Part shown: piece by piece, positions 1 to 7,876 of the stretch
How the letters are laid out: each line of letters starts with the position of its first letter
Numbering within the stretch: position 1 is the first letter of the stretch
The notes under the pieces: generated by a model
Told to the model about the DNA's origin: nothing
The model's input: the letters and a program-made list of their open reading frames with translations, nothing else
Databases searched by the model: none
NCBI RefSeq assembly: GCF_023100805.1
Contig: NZ_CP095855.1
Span: 310,001 to 374,000, forward strand
Source: Chitinophaga filiformis
GTDB lineage: Bacteria > Bacteroidota > Bacteroidia > Chitinophagales > Chitinophagaceae
DNA: 64,000 nucleotides
Reading direction: 5' to 3'
Translations under genes and position numbers: made by a program

Positions 1-162
1 AATAGATTAAGCCTTACCAATCCCTTATTAAATACCTGGTCGAATTACAGTAAAGAGCGTATAGAAGAAAACTGCTTAAAGAAAATCACTGAAGAGAAGA
101 TTTTACATGCAGTCGGGAATTCTCTCTATTCATCGGCCCAGGCCTTAGCTGCACCTTTGTAA
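1..162 (+). CDS. C-terminal fragment of an unidentified protein, cut by the window edge
   Basis: An open frame runs from the first base to a TAA at 160-162 and gives 53 residues ending in AQALAAPL. No start is visible, so this is the 3' end of a gene lying to the left. The residues are mixed polar and hydrophobic with one Cys; I see no family motif. It lies 38 bp before the AhpD-like gene on the same strand and could be the preceding operon member. It may instead be a chance frame, but it is open for its full visible length. Confidence 0.45.
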   Translation, partial: NRLSLTNPLLNTWSNYSKERIEENCLKKITEEKILHAVGNSLYSSAQALAAPL

Positions 163-200
163 GGTCAAAAGACAATAACAAAAATCTAAATAATTAAATC

Positions 201-749
201 ATGAAAAATTTCCCGGTTCCAACCAAAGAACAAGTTTCTCCAGCCAATCAAACCATTTTCGAAAACCTCAATGGCATGGTAGGTTTTGTGCCAAACCTGT
301 ATGCCATCTTCGGTCACTCTGACACCGCTTTAAGCGATTACCTGGCTTTGCAAAACAGAAAATCATCTGTTCGTGCCAAAGAGCGTGAAGTAATCAATTT
401 AGTGGTTAGCCAGGTTAATAACTGTTCTTATTGCTTAAGCGCTCATACGCAGTTAGCCAAAATGAACGGCTTTACCGATGAGCAGATTTTAGATATTCGC
501 CGTGCAAACATCAGCTTCGACGTTAAGCTGGATGCATTAGCTAAACTGGTAAAAAGCGCTACAGAGAACCGAGGCCATGTAAGATCAGAAGTCCTAGAAA
601 GTTTCTTCGCAGCTGGCTACACAGAAGCTAACCTGATAGACGTAGTCATCGTGATCGGCGATAAGATCATCACCAACTACCTGCATGCCTTAACTGATGT
701 TCCGGTTGACTGGCCTTTAGCTCCTGAACTGGAAACTGCTACCGTTTAA
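201..749 (+). CDS. AhpD-like / carboxymuconolactone decarboxylase family protein
   Basis: 182 residues, all helical in character. The AhpD active-site pattern is present: E63, then C75-S-Y-C78 and H82, with the E-x11-C-x2-C-x3-H spacing of the alkylhydroperoxidase AhpD core domain. Such proteins use the Cys pair for peroxide reduction or thiol-disulfide exchange. It is the first complete gene of a tight run that continues with a crotonase-like protein, a peroxiredoxin-like protein and an SDR, which supports a redox or detoxification role. Substrate unknown. The ATG is followed directly by a good coding frame and no earlier start is present. Confidence 0.85.
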   Translation: MKNFPVPTKEQVSPANQTIFENLNGMVGFVPNLYAIFGHSDTALSDYLALQNRKSSVRAKEREVINLVVSQVNNCSYCLSAHTQLAKMNGFTDEQILDIRRANISFDVKLDALAKLVKSATENRGHVRSEVLESFFAAGYTEANLIDVVIVIGDKIITNYLHALTDVPVDWPLAPELETATV

Positions 750-826
750 CAACACCGGGAAGTGGTTTTCAGCTCCCTTTTTTACCTTAATTATCTCTTC
801 TGTTATTTCTAAAAACAAACCATACC

Positions 827-1627
827 GTGAACACTTACAACACTCCAGCATATTTTACCCGTTTTGAGCACCTGAATATGAGCCGTACCGTTAACGGTGT
901 ATTAACCGTTCGTTTTAACACTAACGGAGGCCCGATTATATTCACTGGTACTGACCACCGCGAATTCGTAGAGGCTTTCAGCCAGATTGCCCAGGACAGA
1001 GATAATAAAGTGGTCATTTTAACCGGTACAGGCGATGAATTTTTTGCACAGATAGACGGACCAAGTTTAGGCGATATCACTAATCCCCGCGATTGGGATA
1101 AGACCTGGTGGGAAGGCCAGCAATCCCTGCAGAACCTGACCAGCATTGGCGTACCGGTTATCTCGGCCGTTAACGGGCCCGCTATCGTACATTCTGAGTT
1201 TGCCCTGACTGCAGACATTATCCTGGCCAGCGAAAAAGCTTATTTCCAGGATTACCCGCACTTAACTTTCGGTATAGTTCCCGGAGATGGTATGCAAACT
1301 GTTTGGGCGCGAGCTTTAGGCGAGTACCGCAACAAGTACTTCCATTATACGCAACAAAAAATTACTGCTGCTGAGGCTAAAACATTAGGCGTAGTAGCGG
1401 AAGTATTGCCAGATAATAGTGCGCTGCTTGCCCGGGCAAATGAATTAGCAGAACAGCTACTTAGTATTCCCGAATTAACCCGTCGCCATATGCGTGCGAT
1501 GTTTGTTGCACCACTTCGCAAAGCTTTATTAGAACAGGTAGGTTATGGTTTAGCCGTAGAAGGCATTACAGCTACAGACCTTAGAATTGCCACCGAAGAA
1601 AAAGCTAAACAAGAAAATAATACTTAA
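827..1627 (+). CDS. Enoyl-CoA hydratase/isomerase (crotonase) family protein with an altered active site
   Basis: 266 residues starting at GTG; the next ATG (residue 18) would cut into the first strand. The crotonase fold is recognisable from NGPAI at 116-120 followed by E124 and the PG motif near 152. The first catalytic Glu position (E124) is kept, but the usual GGG before it reads IVHS, and the second catalytic Glu position (normally in PE before LG) is His145. Hydratase activity is therefore doubtful; an isomerase, decarboxylase or non-CoA role is possible. It sits 12 bp before the peroxiredoxin-like gene, in the same operon. Confidence 0.75.
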   Translation: MNTYNTPAYFTRFEHLNMSRTVNGVLTVRFNTNGGPIIFTGTDHREFVEAFSQIAQDRDNKVVILTGTGDEFFAQIDGPSLGDITNPRDWDKTWWEGQQSLQNLTSIGVPVISAVNGPAIVHSEFALTADIILASEKAYFQDYPHLTFGIVPGDGMQTVWARALGEYRNKYFHYTQQKITAAEAKTLGVVAEVLPDNSALLARANELAEQLLSIPELTRRHMRAMFVAPLRKALLEQVGYGLAVEGITATDLRIATEEKAKQENNT

Positions 1628-1639
1628 CAAACATCCACA

Positions 1640-2299
1640 ATGAACACACAACTTACAGATACCGTAACCTTAGCCACCGAACTGGCAGACTTTCAACAAT
1701 CATGGAATGCCAAAGCCCCCGCAGGCCTGCAGGATAAATTTGAGAACGGGATAGAAGAAACTAAACCGTTAAACGATGCTGCTTTAAAGGTTGGCGATAC
1801 AGCTCCCGATTTTGAACTGAACAATGCTTCGAACAAACAGGTGAAACTCTCTGCATTACTACAACAAGGTCCGGTAATACTGAGCTGGTACCGGGGCGGC
1901 TGGTGCCCGTATTGTAATATCCAGTTGCGCTATCTGCAAAGCTACTTGTCCCATTTTAAAGCTGCAGGCGCTGCGCTGGTTGCCTTGTCTCCTGAGCTAC
2001 CCGACAAATCGTTGAGCACAACGGAGAAGAATAACCTGGCTTTTGAAGTGTTGACTGACTATAACAACGAGGTAGCACGCCAGTTCCGCATCGCTTTTAC
2101 ACTTAACGAAGAGTTGATCGAGATCTATGATGATTTCCACAAGCTGGAAAACTACAACGGTGTATCTACAAACGAACTGCCTGTACCGGCAACTTATGTA
2201 GTCGGCACAGATGGCGTGATCAAGTATGCCTTTGTAGACACAGATTATCGCAAGCGTGCAGAACCTGCAGAAATACTGGACGTACTTAAAAGCCTGTAA
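1640..2299 (+). CDS. Peroxiredoxin-like (AhpC/TSA family) protein
   Basis: 219 residues. A thioredoxin fold begins near residue 48; the sequence SWYRGGWCPYC carries C89 and C92, a CxxC placed where the peroxidatic Cys of AhpC/TSA proteins lies. This makes it look like the thioredoxin-like peroxiredoxin subfamily that reduces peroxides with an internal disulfide. Probably cytoplasmic: no signal peptide. It ends 2 bp before the SDR start, so the two are almost certainly co-translated. The AhpD-like gene upstream could be its redox partner (inference). Confidence 0.85.
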   Translation: MNTQLTDTVTLATELADFQQSWNAKAPAGLQDKFENGIEETKPLNDAALKVGDTAPDFELNNASNKQVKLSALLQQGPVILSWYRGGWCPYCNIQLRYLQSYLSHFKAAGAALVALSPELPDKSLSTTEKNNLAFEVLTDYNNEVARQFRIAFTLNEELIEIYDDFHKLENYNGVSTNELPVPATYVVGTDGVIKYAFVDTDYRKRAEPAEILDVLKSL

Positions 2300-2301
2300 C
2301 C

Positions 2302-3075
2302 ATGTGGAACCTAAATAACAAAAGGATTCTGATCACAGGCGGCACTAAAGGTATTGGCCGGGCGGCCGTAATCGAAACGCTAAAGCTGGGGGCCCGGGTG
2401 CTATTTACCGCCAGGAACCAGGATGAAGTTGCATCCTTTCAACAGGAACTTCGGGACGCCCGGTTTTCGGCAACGGGACTGGTAAGTGATATTGCCGATG
2501 CGGCAAATCGTCAGGACATAATCAGTTGGGTTCGGGAGCATTGGGGTGCATTGGACGTACTGGTGAATAATGCCGGTATGAATATCCGTAAATCGACATT
2601 GGACTTTACACCGGAAGAATACCGGAAGATTTTAGCGGTAAATCTCATTGCACCTTTTGAACTTTCGCGTGGTTTACATGCTCTTCTCGCAAAAGGCCAA
2701 CATCCCGCTATTATCAACGTGGCCTCTGTTGCCGGTTTTCTTGATGTGCAAACGGGTTCGCCGTATGCTATGTCGAAAGCAGCCTTAATCCAGCAAACAA
2801 AAAACCTGGCTGTGGAATGGGCAAAAGATAGGATCAGAGTAAATTCGCTTTCGCCTTGGTTCACTGAAACACCTCTTACCGAAGCATTGCTCCTAAACGA
2901 AACCAAAGTACATGAAGTGCTCAGCAGGACACCCTTAAAGCGAGTAGGCCGCGCTGAAGAAATGGCAACCATTATTGCTTTCCTGGCTATGGATACCTCC
3001 TCGTACATTACTGGTCAGAACATAATTGCCGATGGGGGCATGAGTGCGATGGCATTATTTAACGCGGTAGAATAG
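2302..3075 (+). CDS. SDR family NAD(P)-dependent oxidoreductase
   Basis: 257 residues, the normal length for a classical short-chain dehydrogenase. TGGTKGIG at 12-19 is the cofactor loop, NNAG at 89-92 the structural motif, and S142, Y155 and K159 the catalytic triad; a GG pair near the C-terminus (ADGGMS) is also typical. The R38 after the second strand favours NADP(H). It resembles tropinone-reductase-like and gluconate-5-dehydrogenase-like SDRs, but the substrate cannot be read from sequence. Last gene of the redox operon. Confidence 0.9.
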   Translation: MWNLNNKRILITGGTKGIGRAAVIETLKLGARVLFTARNQDEVASFQQELRDARFSATGLVSDIADAANRQDIISWVREHWGALDVLVNNAGMNIRKSTLDFTPEEYRKILAVNLIAPFELSRGLHALLAKGQHPAIINVASVAGFLDVQTGSPYAMSKAALIQQTKNLAVEWAKDRIRVNSLSPWFTETPLTEALLLNETKVHEVLSRTPLKRVGRAEEMATIIAFLAMDTSSYITGQNIIADGGMSAMALFNAVE

Positions 3076-3143
3076 TGATAGTTGGCGCCTTCTGGATCCC
3101 GTCCAGTCTGCGAAGACCGGTCCGGTCCGCATCTGAGTAAAAG

Positions 3144-3181
3144 TGGGCATAATTGAGCAAAAGCGCGCTTGATTATGCCCA
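3144..3181. repeat. Inverted repeat with a palindromic centre
   Basis: TGGGCATAAT at 3144-3153 is matched by ATTATGCCCA at 3172-3181, and the loop contains the perfect palindrome AAGCGCGCTT (3161-3170). It lies about 70 bp after the SDR stop. There is no clear T-run, so it could be a weak terminator or an RNA-processing hairpin. Confidence 0.5.
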
Positions 3182-3484
3182 TTTGCTTTTACACCGGCTA
3201 AGAGCAACTTCCGATGCCTCCAAGTAGTAAGCGCTTCCGTTTAAAACTATTCGAAACAAGCACCGCATAAGATATGTATACTAGCTTATGTACAAACTAA
3301 CGACCTCAATGTATTTAATGGGTTAAAACGTAGTGGCGAGTAAAATGCCAATTGCCTTTTACTCTGATCAGTACATTTGCTCACACATGATCACCTTTCC
3401 ACGATTTGTTTCGCAACTCGATAGATTTGTTCTAAATCCAGCGCAAATTGGTTCGATAATTGTCCCTCGCAGCCCGCAAGCTTT

Positions 3485-3521
3485 AAAGCCTTCAAGTCGA
3501 AAGATTTGGAGGCTTTTTTTA
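3485..3521 (+). terminator. Rho-independent terminator
   Basis: A 14-bp stem (3485-3498 with 3503-3516, two G-T pairs) closes on a GAAA tetraloop and runs into a long T tract with one A. This is a textbook intrinsic terminator for + strand transcription. Its sequence is closely related to the terminator at 5248-5283. Confidence 0.8.
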
Positions 3522-3575
3522 TTTTGATAAATTGGGAATTGAGATCGGATTGGCAGAAACTCCTATAGCCTACCC

Positions 3576-3998
3576 TTATCCCATCTTAGGCGCTAGAGTT
3601 ATATGTCTATAAACCGGGCATGTCGTTTTTGAAGTTTCGTTAATCTTAGGGGCTTGCTTAATAACATTCTCCAAAAAACTGCGATTAGCATCACCCCATT
3701 GGTTCATGGCGTCAATAATAGGCATCAACGACCAGCCGATCTCCGTAAGCGAATACTCCACTTTAGGCGGCACCTGCGGGTAGGTTTTCTTTTCTATCAT
3801 GCCATGCCCCTCCAATTCTTTGAGTTGTACATTCAACACCCTGCGGGTGGCGCCGGGAAATAAGCGTAGTATCTCACTCGGACGCTTTACATCCATCGAA
3901 ATAGCGCGGAGGATGGCTGGCTTCCATTTGCCATTCAGCACTTCCTTAGTAAGATGCAGTCCGCAATCTATTGTGAGGGGAGTCTTTCTTTCGTACAT
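3576..3998 (-). CDS. HxlR-family winged-helix transcriptional regulator
   Basis: 140 residues. The N-terminal MYERKTP, the conserved Cys at 12, GKWKPAIL and the wing PPKVEYSLT are HxlR hallmarks. HxlR dimers usually repress or activate an adjacent redox gene and sense electrophiles through the conserved Cys. The gene is divergent from the Old Yellow Enzyme gene, its likely target. A paralogue with the same MYERK start lies at 51884-52255, and both have a TATGGG...TCCCTA box in front. The last 25 residues are longer than usual. Confidence 0.88.
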   Translation of the reverse strand: MYERKTPLTIDCGLHLTKEVLNGKWKPAILRAISMDVKRPSEILRLFPGATRRVLNVQLKELEGHGMIEKKTYPQVPPKVEYSLTEIGWSLMPIIDAMNQWGDANRSFLENVIKQAPKINETSKTTCPVYRHITLAPKMG

Positions 3999-4015
3999 AT
4001 GCTGCTCACTTTATT

Positions 4016-4023
4016 CAAAAATA
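4016..4023 (-). promoter_or_regulatory. -7 box for the HxlR gene
   Basis: On the minus strand the bases read TATTTTTG, matching the Bacteroidota -7 consensus TAnnTTTG, 18 bp before the HxlR ATG. No clear TTG -33 element is seen. Confidence 0.45.
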
Positions 4024-4045
4024 GGGCATTGTATTTTAATTTCTC

Positions 4046-4066
4046 TATGGGATAAAATAATCCCTA
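4046..4066. promoter_or_regulatory. Likely HxlR operator between HxlR and OYE genes
   Basis: TATGGG, nine AT-only bases, then TCCCTA forms a GGGA/TCCC inverted repeat midway between the divergent genes. Nearly the same arrangement (TATGGG, ten bases, TCCCTA) lies in front of the paralogous HxlR gene at 52291-52312, which supports a family operator. A TAGTTTTT at 4073-4080 could be a weak -7 for the OYE gene. Confidence 0.5.
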
Positions 4067-4130
4067 TAGTATTAGTTTTTCCCATATTGTAACACTGGGG
4101 TATATGCCCGAAGTTCGCTTTAAAAAAGCA

Positions 4131-5240
4131 ATGGAAAATACAGTACAACCTTTGTTAGAGGAATATCAGATAGGCGATTTGAGATTGAAAAACCGGATAG
4201 TAATGGCTTCACTCACGCGTGGACGTGCCACCAATACAGGCCTGGTTCCTACACCATTGATGGCCAGGTATTATGCACAACGCGCTTCAGCAGGCTTGAT
4301 TCTGAGCGAAGGTACCTGGGTGAATTCGAAGTCTATTGGTTTTATCAACGTGCCAGGCATTTATACGCAGGAACAGGTTGAAGGATGGAAACTGGTGACC
4401 CAGGCAGTACACAATAAAGGAGGATTAATCTTCTCTCAATTAGGGCATATTGGTGCTGCATCTCATCCGGATTTTTTTGATGGTGAATTACCCGCAGGCC
4501 CTTCCGCCATTAATCCACAAAACCATTCTTATACGCCCCAGGGGTTTAAAGATACACTAACGCCCCGCGCGTTCACCGTTGCTGAAATTAAACAAACTAT
4601 ACGGGATTACAGGCAGGCAGCTAAGAATGCCAAAGAAGCAGGATTTGATGGTGTTGAAGTACATGCACAGGCTGGCATGTTAATTCCGCAGTTTTTGAGC
4701 ATGGCTACTAATCATCGCACCGATGAGTATGGCGGAAGTATTGAAAATCGTGCGCGTATTATATTTGAAATACTGGATGCCATCTTAGAAGTATGGGAAA
4801 GCACAAGGCTAGCCATCAAGTTTGCACCGGTCGCATACAGCCATGTAGGCATCGTGACGCCGGACGAAGAAACCATCCCTATGTTCCAGTACATCCTTAA
4901 AAAACTGAACGATTATAATCTCGCTTTCCTGCACATTGTCGGGCCTGCAGAGACATTAACAGGTACACCGGTAGAAGCATTGCAGGATAATTACTTCAGT
5001 CATTTCCGCTATCACTACAGCGGCAGGTTGATGGCTAATCTGGGCTTTACGCAGGAAAGCGGGAACGCCATCCTGAAAGAAGGCATAGCCGACCTCGTAT
5101 CTTTTGGCGCACCGTTCATTGCCAACCCCGATTTGCCAGTCCGCTTCAAATATAATTTGCCATTATCAGAAATCAACCAGGATACTTTGTACAGTGGGGA
5201 TGAAAATGGATATACCGATTATTCTGAGGCGGTGTTTTAA
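4131..5240 (+). CDS. Old Yellow Enzyme-type FMN oxidoreductase (alkene reductase) with altered active site
   Basis: 369 residues with the ATG at 4131; a start nine codons earlier is possible but adds a non-family extension. OYE features seen: LKNRIVMASLTRGRA at the N-terminus, DEYGGSIENRAR after the active-site helix, and GAPFIANPDLP at the phosphate site. The substrate motif, normally H-x-x-N/H followed two residues later by Tyr, reads H178-A-Q-A181-G-M183: the second carbonyl ligand is Ala and the proton-donor Tyr is Met. FMN binding should be intact, but classic enone reduction may be weakened or changed. Divergent HxlR gene upstream is the probable regulator; a terminator follows at 5248. 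Confidence 0.88.
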   Translation: MENTVQPLLEEYQIGDLRLKNRIVMASLTRGRATNTGLVPTPLMARYYAQRASAGLILSEGTWVNSKSIGFINVPGIYTQEQVEGWKLVTQAVHNKGGLIFSQLGHIGAASHPDFFDGELPAGPSAINPQNHSYTPQGFKDTLTPRAFTVAEIKQTIRDYRQAAKNAKEAGFDGVEVHAQAGMLIPQFLSMATNHRTDEYGGSIENRARIIFEILDAILEVWESTRLAIKFAPVAYSHVGIVTPDEETIPMFQYILKKLNDYNLAFLHIVGPAETLTGTPVEALQDNYFSHFRYHYSGRLMANLGFTQESGNAILKEGIADLVSFGAPFIANPDLPVRFKYNLPLSEINQDTLYSGDENGYTDYSEAVF

Positions 5241-5247
5241 TAAAGCC

Positions 5248-5283
5248 AAAAAGCCTTCAAATCAAAAGATTCGGAGCCTTTTT
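5248..5283. terminator. Intrinsic terminator after the OYE gene
   Basis: Arms 5248-5263 and 5268-5283 pair with two mismatches around an AAAA loop, with A-run and T-run at the ends, so it could work in both directions. It is a sequence relative of the terminator at 3485-3521. Confidence 0.7.
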
Positions 5284-5289
5284 GGGCCA

Positions 5290-5345
5290 TCGCAAAGTAA
5301 AAGGGGACAGTCATTTTTGATGACTTGTCCCCCTTTACTTTGCGA
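5290..5345. repeat. REP-like long palindrome
   Basis: Arms 5290-5313 and 5321-5345 are reverse complements except for one inserted and one substituted base, with a 7-base loop. The outer part reads TCGCAAAGTAAA and the inner part carries GGGGACA(A)GTCA. Such isolated near-perfect palindromes directly beside a terminator resemble REP elements mobilised by TnpA-REP type transposases. No transposase is present in the window. Confidence 0.6.
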
Positions 5346-5382
5346 CAACCCAAATCTAAACTTCCTTTATTCAGAGATGTGC

Positions 5383-5415
5383 TTGCGTGGGATCGCCTCT
5401 ATTTCAATACTTTTG
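5383..5415 (+). promoter_or_regulatory. Putative promoter for the exported protein gene
   Basis: TACTTTTG at 5408-5415 matches the -7 box TAnnTTTG, with TTG at 5383-5385 as a possible -33 element (spacing 22, slightly long). The first ATG is only 10 bp after the -7 box, so the leader must be very short or translation starts at the ATG at 5438. Confidence 0.5.
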
Positions 5416-5425
5416 CATTCAACAA

Positions 5426-6109
5426 ATGAATATAAGAATGAACGCTAAATCGCACATATTGGCCCTGGCATTATTGGCAATGTTAATGTCTGGCACAATA
5501 ACTTACGCTCAGCACAGCAGTGATCAGATAGCAGCCGTTACTCCCTGCGATTCAACGCTGCCGGCCAATTTATTAAACAGCGAAAGAATTGAGAAAAAGT
5601 TTGGCGCATACGGTATTGACGTACTTTACAATAGTGCTGATTTAAGGGTGTCTAACCTATACGATGGCAAGAAAATAACACGAACACTGGCCATCGTGAA
5701 TTATCCGGAAACTATTGACAGTTCCTTTTCAAAAGAACATCAGCAAGTCGTAAACGGAGGGTCCATAGGAAGTACCTTCAAAACCGGAGGATGGAAAATT
5801 GTGAAAAAGACGATCTATCTGGGAGAGCTATCCCCTTCTGCTGAATACAAAGCGCTATATAAATTAATGGGGAACATTACTCCTCAAAAATTGTCTATAT
5901 GGATGTATGTTTTTTACATTCAGAAGAACGGTAGCGAATATCCGTATGTGACCATATCGGAAATTTACCATCCTGATTACCTGTCATTGGCAGACCTCAT
6001 GTGTATCAATAAAGATGCTGAGGCACATTTAAAGCAAACAAATGCTGTCACCCGCAAGTTGAAAACAGTAAAGAAATTAATGAAGTTAAAATTCATTGCA
6101 GACAGATAA
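5426..6109 (+). CDS. Exported protein of unknown function
   Basis: 227 residues (223 if the ATG at 5438 is used). The N-terminus is a Sec signal peptide: basic MNAKSH, then ILALALLAMLMSG, with likely cleavage after TYAQ. The mature part is about 200 residues, rich in beta-type sequence with a basic C-terminal tail, and has one Cys pair (C near the mature N-terminus and MCIN near the C-terminus). I do not recognise the family. It stands alone with its own promoter between a REP-like palindrome and a hydrolase remnant. Confidence 0.75.
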   Translation: MNIRMNAKSHILALALLAMLMSGTITYAQHSSDQIAAVTPCDSTLPANLLNSERIEKKFGAYGIDVLYNSADLRVSNLYDGKKITRTLAIVNYPETIDSSFSKEHQQVVNGGSIGSTFKTGGWKIVKKTIYLGELSPSAEYKALYKLMGNITPQKLSIWMYVFYIQKNGSEYPYVTISEIYHPDYLSLADLMCINKDAEAHLKQTNAVTRKLKTVKKLMKLKFIADR

Positions 6110-6115
6110 CCAATA

Positions 6116-6391
6116 CTACTGCTGACTGTTCAGTAAGTACTTTCCATCAACAACAATAACCAACCATAATGATGCCTCACCGCTCCTGCCAAAACCTGGG
6201 TAATCAGGGGCTATCAGGTGATATTTGTCTGATAAATCCTTCATGAGATCACTGAACATATGCGATGCGGATGAATAACCATGCAAGAGGAAAATGACCG
6301 GCGCATTTTTAGTCCCGCTTCGTGGTAAAAAATATCGACTCCTTTTATATCAATAAAATTATAGGTGCATTGATTTTTCGTTGTGGAACTA
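6116..6391 (-). pseudogene. Broken third copy of the alpha/beta hydrolase
   Basis: Read on the minus strand this stretch gives [13 protein letters not shown], then after a one-base deletion [35 protein letters not shown], and then unrelated codons to a stop at 6116. These segments align with residues 10-67 of the two intact hydrolases (6395-7261 and 9298-10203). No ATG is in place, the frame is shifted, and everything after the FGRS segment, including the Asp nucleophile, is gone. It begins directly after the stop of the neighbouring intact copy, so it is a decayed tandem duplicate. Confidence 0.8.
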
Positions 6392-6394
6392 ATT

Positions 6395-7261
6395 TTATCC
6401 TGGAATAAAACGGCTTATTAACTCAGCGACAAATCCATGATGCTCCTCAAGTAGAAAATGCCCCCCTTCAATCTGAATTATTTCCGCATTGGGTAGATCC
6501 TTTCCATAGGCATTCCCTCCGGCTGCTATAAACATGGGATCGTTTTTCCCCCATACGACCAATGTCTTCGGTTGATGTGCTTTAAAATACTCATGCCATT
6601 TCCCGTACAGGGCAAGATTACTTCCATAATCCCGGAAAAGAGCGAGTTGTATTTCGTCATTCCCAGCCCGGTCAAGATAATATTGATCAGTTATATAGCT
6701 ATCCGGACTTATACGGGTTTCATCTCCAGCGCCATTCAGATATAGCCACTTAGTAGCCGCTAATGTCAGAAAAACACGGGCGGCTTCCTCATGTTCGGCA
6801 TCCGGTTTTTGAATATAGGTGACCAGAGGTTCCAATGCCTGCCCTAAACCTTCCTGATATGCATTCGCATTTTGTATGATAAGTGCCCCGATCAATTCAG
6901 GGCGACGGCTGGCGATCCTCAGCCCTATAGGACCACCATAATCCTGCATATACAGGTTGATATTCCGAAGTTGCAGGCGATCAATAAATCGTTCAATAAT
7001 CACCGATAAATTATCAAACGTATATGAAAACTCCCGCACGTCAGGAGCGCTGCTTTGCCCGAACCCGGGATAGTCGGGAGCAAGAATATGATATGTACCC
7101 GACAGATGAGCAATAAGGTCCCTGTACATGTGCGAAGATGAGGGGAAACCGTGTAGTAAGAGCAATACCGGCCTACCTGCCGTACCGGCTTCACGATAGA
7201 AAATGTTCAGGCCATCTATTTCGACCGTTCTATAAAATATCTGATCTTTCATAAAAAACAT
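6395..7261 (-). CDS. Alpha/beta hydrolase, Asp-nucleophile (haloalkane dehalogenase/epoxide hydrolase-like) type
   Basis: 288 residues (285 if the second ATG, at 7252, is used). HGFPSS at 37-42 forms the oxyanion hole, YMQDYGGP gives the nucleophile D107, GKNDP the second acid region and GGH268F the catalytic His. An Asp nucleophile in an xQDYGG context places it with haloalkane dehalogenases and epoxide hydrolases rather than esterases. Cytoplasmic, no signal peptide. It is a paralogue of the gene at 9298-10203 and of the adjacent remnant. Physiological substrate unknown. Confidence 0.85.
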   Translation of the reverse strand: MFFMKDQIFYRTVEIDGLNIFYREAGTAGRPVLLLLHGFPSSSHMYRDLIAHLSGTYHILAPDYPGFGQSSAPDVREFSYTFDNLSVIIERFIDRLQLRNINLYMQDYGGPIGLRIASRRPELIGALIIQNANAYQEGLGQALEPLVTYIQKPDAEHEEAARVFLTLAATKWLYLNGAGDETRISPDSYITDQYYLDRAGNDEIQLALFRDYGSNLALYGKWHEYFKAHQPKTLVVWGKNDPMFIAAGGNAYGKDLPNAEIIQIEGGHFLLEEHHGFVAELISRFIPG

Positions 7262-7418
7262 TAAAACAAAAAAATAAATGCGAAGACATACCTATTTACC
7301 ACCGGCCGCAGCAAGAATCCCTTTACGAAAGCTGCTGGCTATGACAACATCACGTGGCTCACATGCAGGTGATAAGCAGGCCATCCTCTTCCCTTGGCAC
7401 TAATAGCGCTGATGACTT

Positions 7419-7862
7419 CTAAAATTTTTCTACCATTGCAACTCCTGCAATGATCAGCAGCATACCAAGGCCGCGCCAAATATTAACAGGATGCTGTGCT
7501 GTTACCAGAAGACCAAAGTGATCCAGCAATACTGAAATGAGAACCTGGCCGGCAACCACAAGGCCGAACGTAAGTGCCATACCCAACCTTGGAAGGGCCA
7601 GCATACTCCCTGTAATGAATACAGCGCCAATGACACCACCGCCCAGAATGGCCGTTATATCGCTGCCTCTAAGCAGTTGCCAGGAGAATGTTTCTTTTGT
7701 AAAAGGAACATACAGGGCCATGGTGAATGCTCCCACGATAAAACAGATCATAGAAGCATATACAGGGCTGGCGATTAATTTCGCCAGTTTGGCATTAAGC
7801 CCACCCTGTAAAGGCAATAATGCACCACATAAAAAGACCACAAAAAGCCAGGCTATTTTCAT
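7419..7862 (-). CDS. DMT-superfamily membrane protein (DUF606/YdcZ type)
   Basis: 147 residues, almost entirely hydrophobic, with about five membrane segments. The N-terminal GALLPLQGGLNAKLAK and the PRLG / GQVLISVLLDHFG block are the repeated features of YdcZ (DUF606) half-size DMT transporters. These often act as pairs; only one half is encoded here. The gene lies 14 bp after the AraC gene on the same strand, so AraC-transporter co-transcription is likely. A perfect GAACGATCGTTC palindrome lies in the junction, within the last AraC codons. Confidence 0.85.
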   Translation of the reverse strand: MKIAWLFVVFLCGALLPLQGGLNAKLAKLIASPVYASMICFIVGAFTMALYVPFTKETFSWQLLRGSDITAILGGGVIGAVFITGSMLALPRLGMALTFGLVVAGQVLISVLLDHFGLLVTAQHPVNIWRGLGMLLIIAGVAMVEKF

Positions 7863-7876
7863 AATTATATTTTTTG

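Larger units (their letters stand above)
3076..3575. other. Gene-poor stretch with two hairpins
   Basis: About 500 bp between the SDR and the HxlR gene. It holds an inverted repeat at 3144-3181 and a strong terminator at 3485-3521, listed separately. A 64-codon GTG frame inside it has no recognisable character and I do not call it. The strong terminator has no convincing gene just in front of it on the + strand, so a gene or small RNA may have been lost, or is present but not recognised. Confidence 0.5.

Noticed and set aside
3400..3480. tRNA- or tmRNA-like text (GGTTCGAT near 3453)
   Set aside because: The stems needed for a T arm and acceptor do not pair; likely chance.
3333..3527. 64-codon frame before the terminator
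   Set aside because: GTG start, odd composition, ends inside the terminator stem; no family features.
7292..7384. 30-residue minus-strand frame between the hydrolase and YdcZ genes
   Set aside because: Reads like protein (EPRDVVIASSFRKG) but is too short and matches no family I know; may be a remnant.
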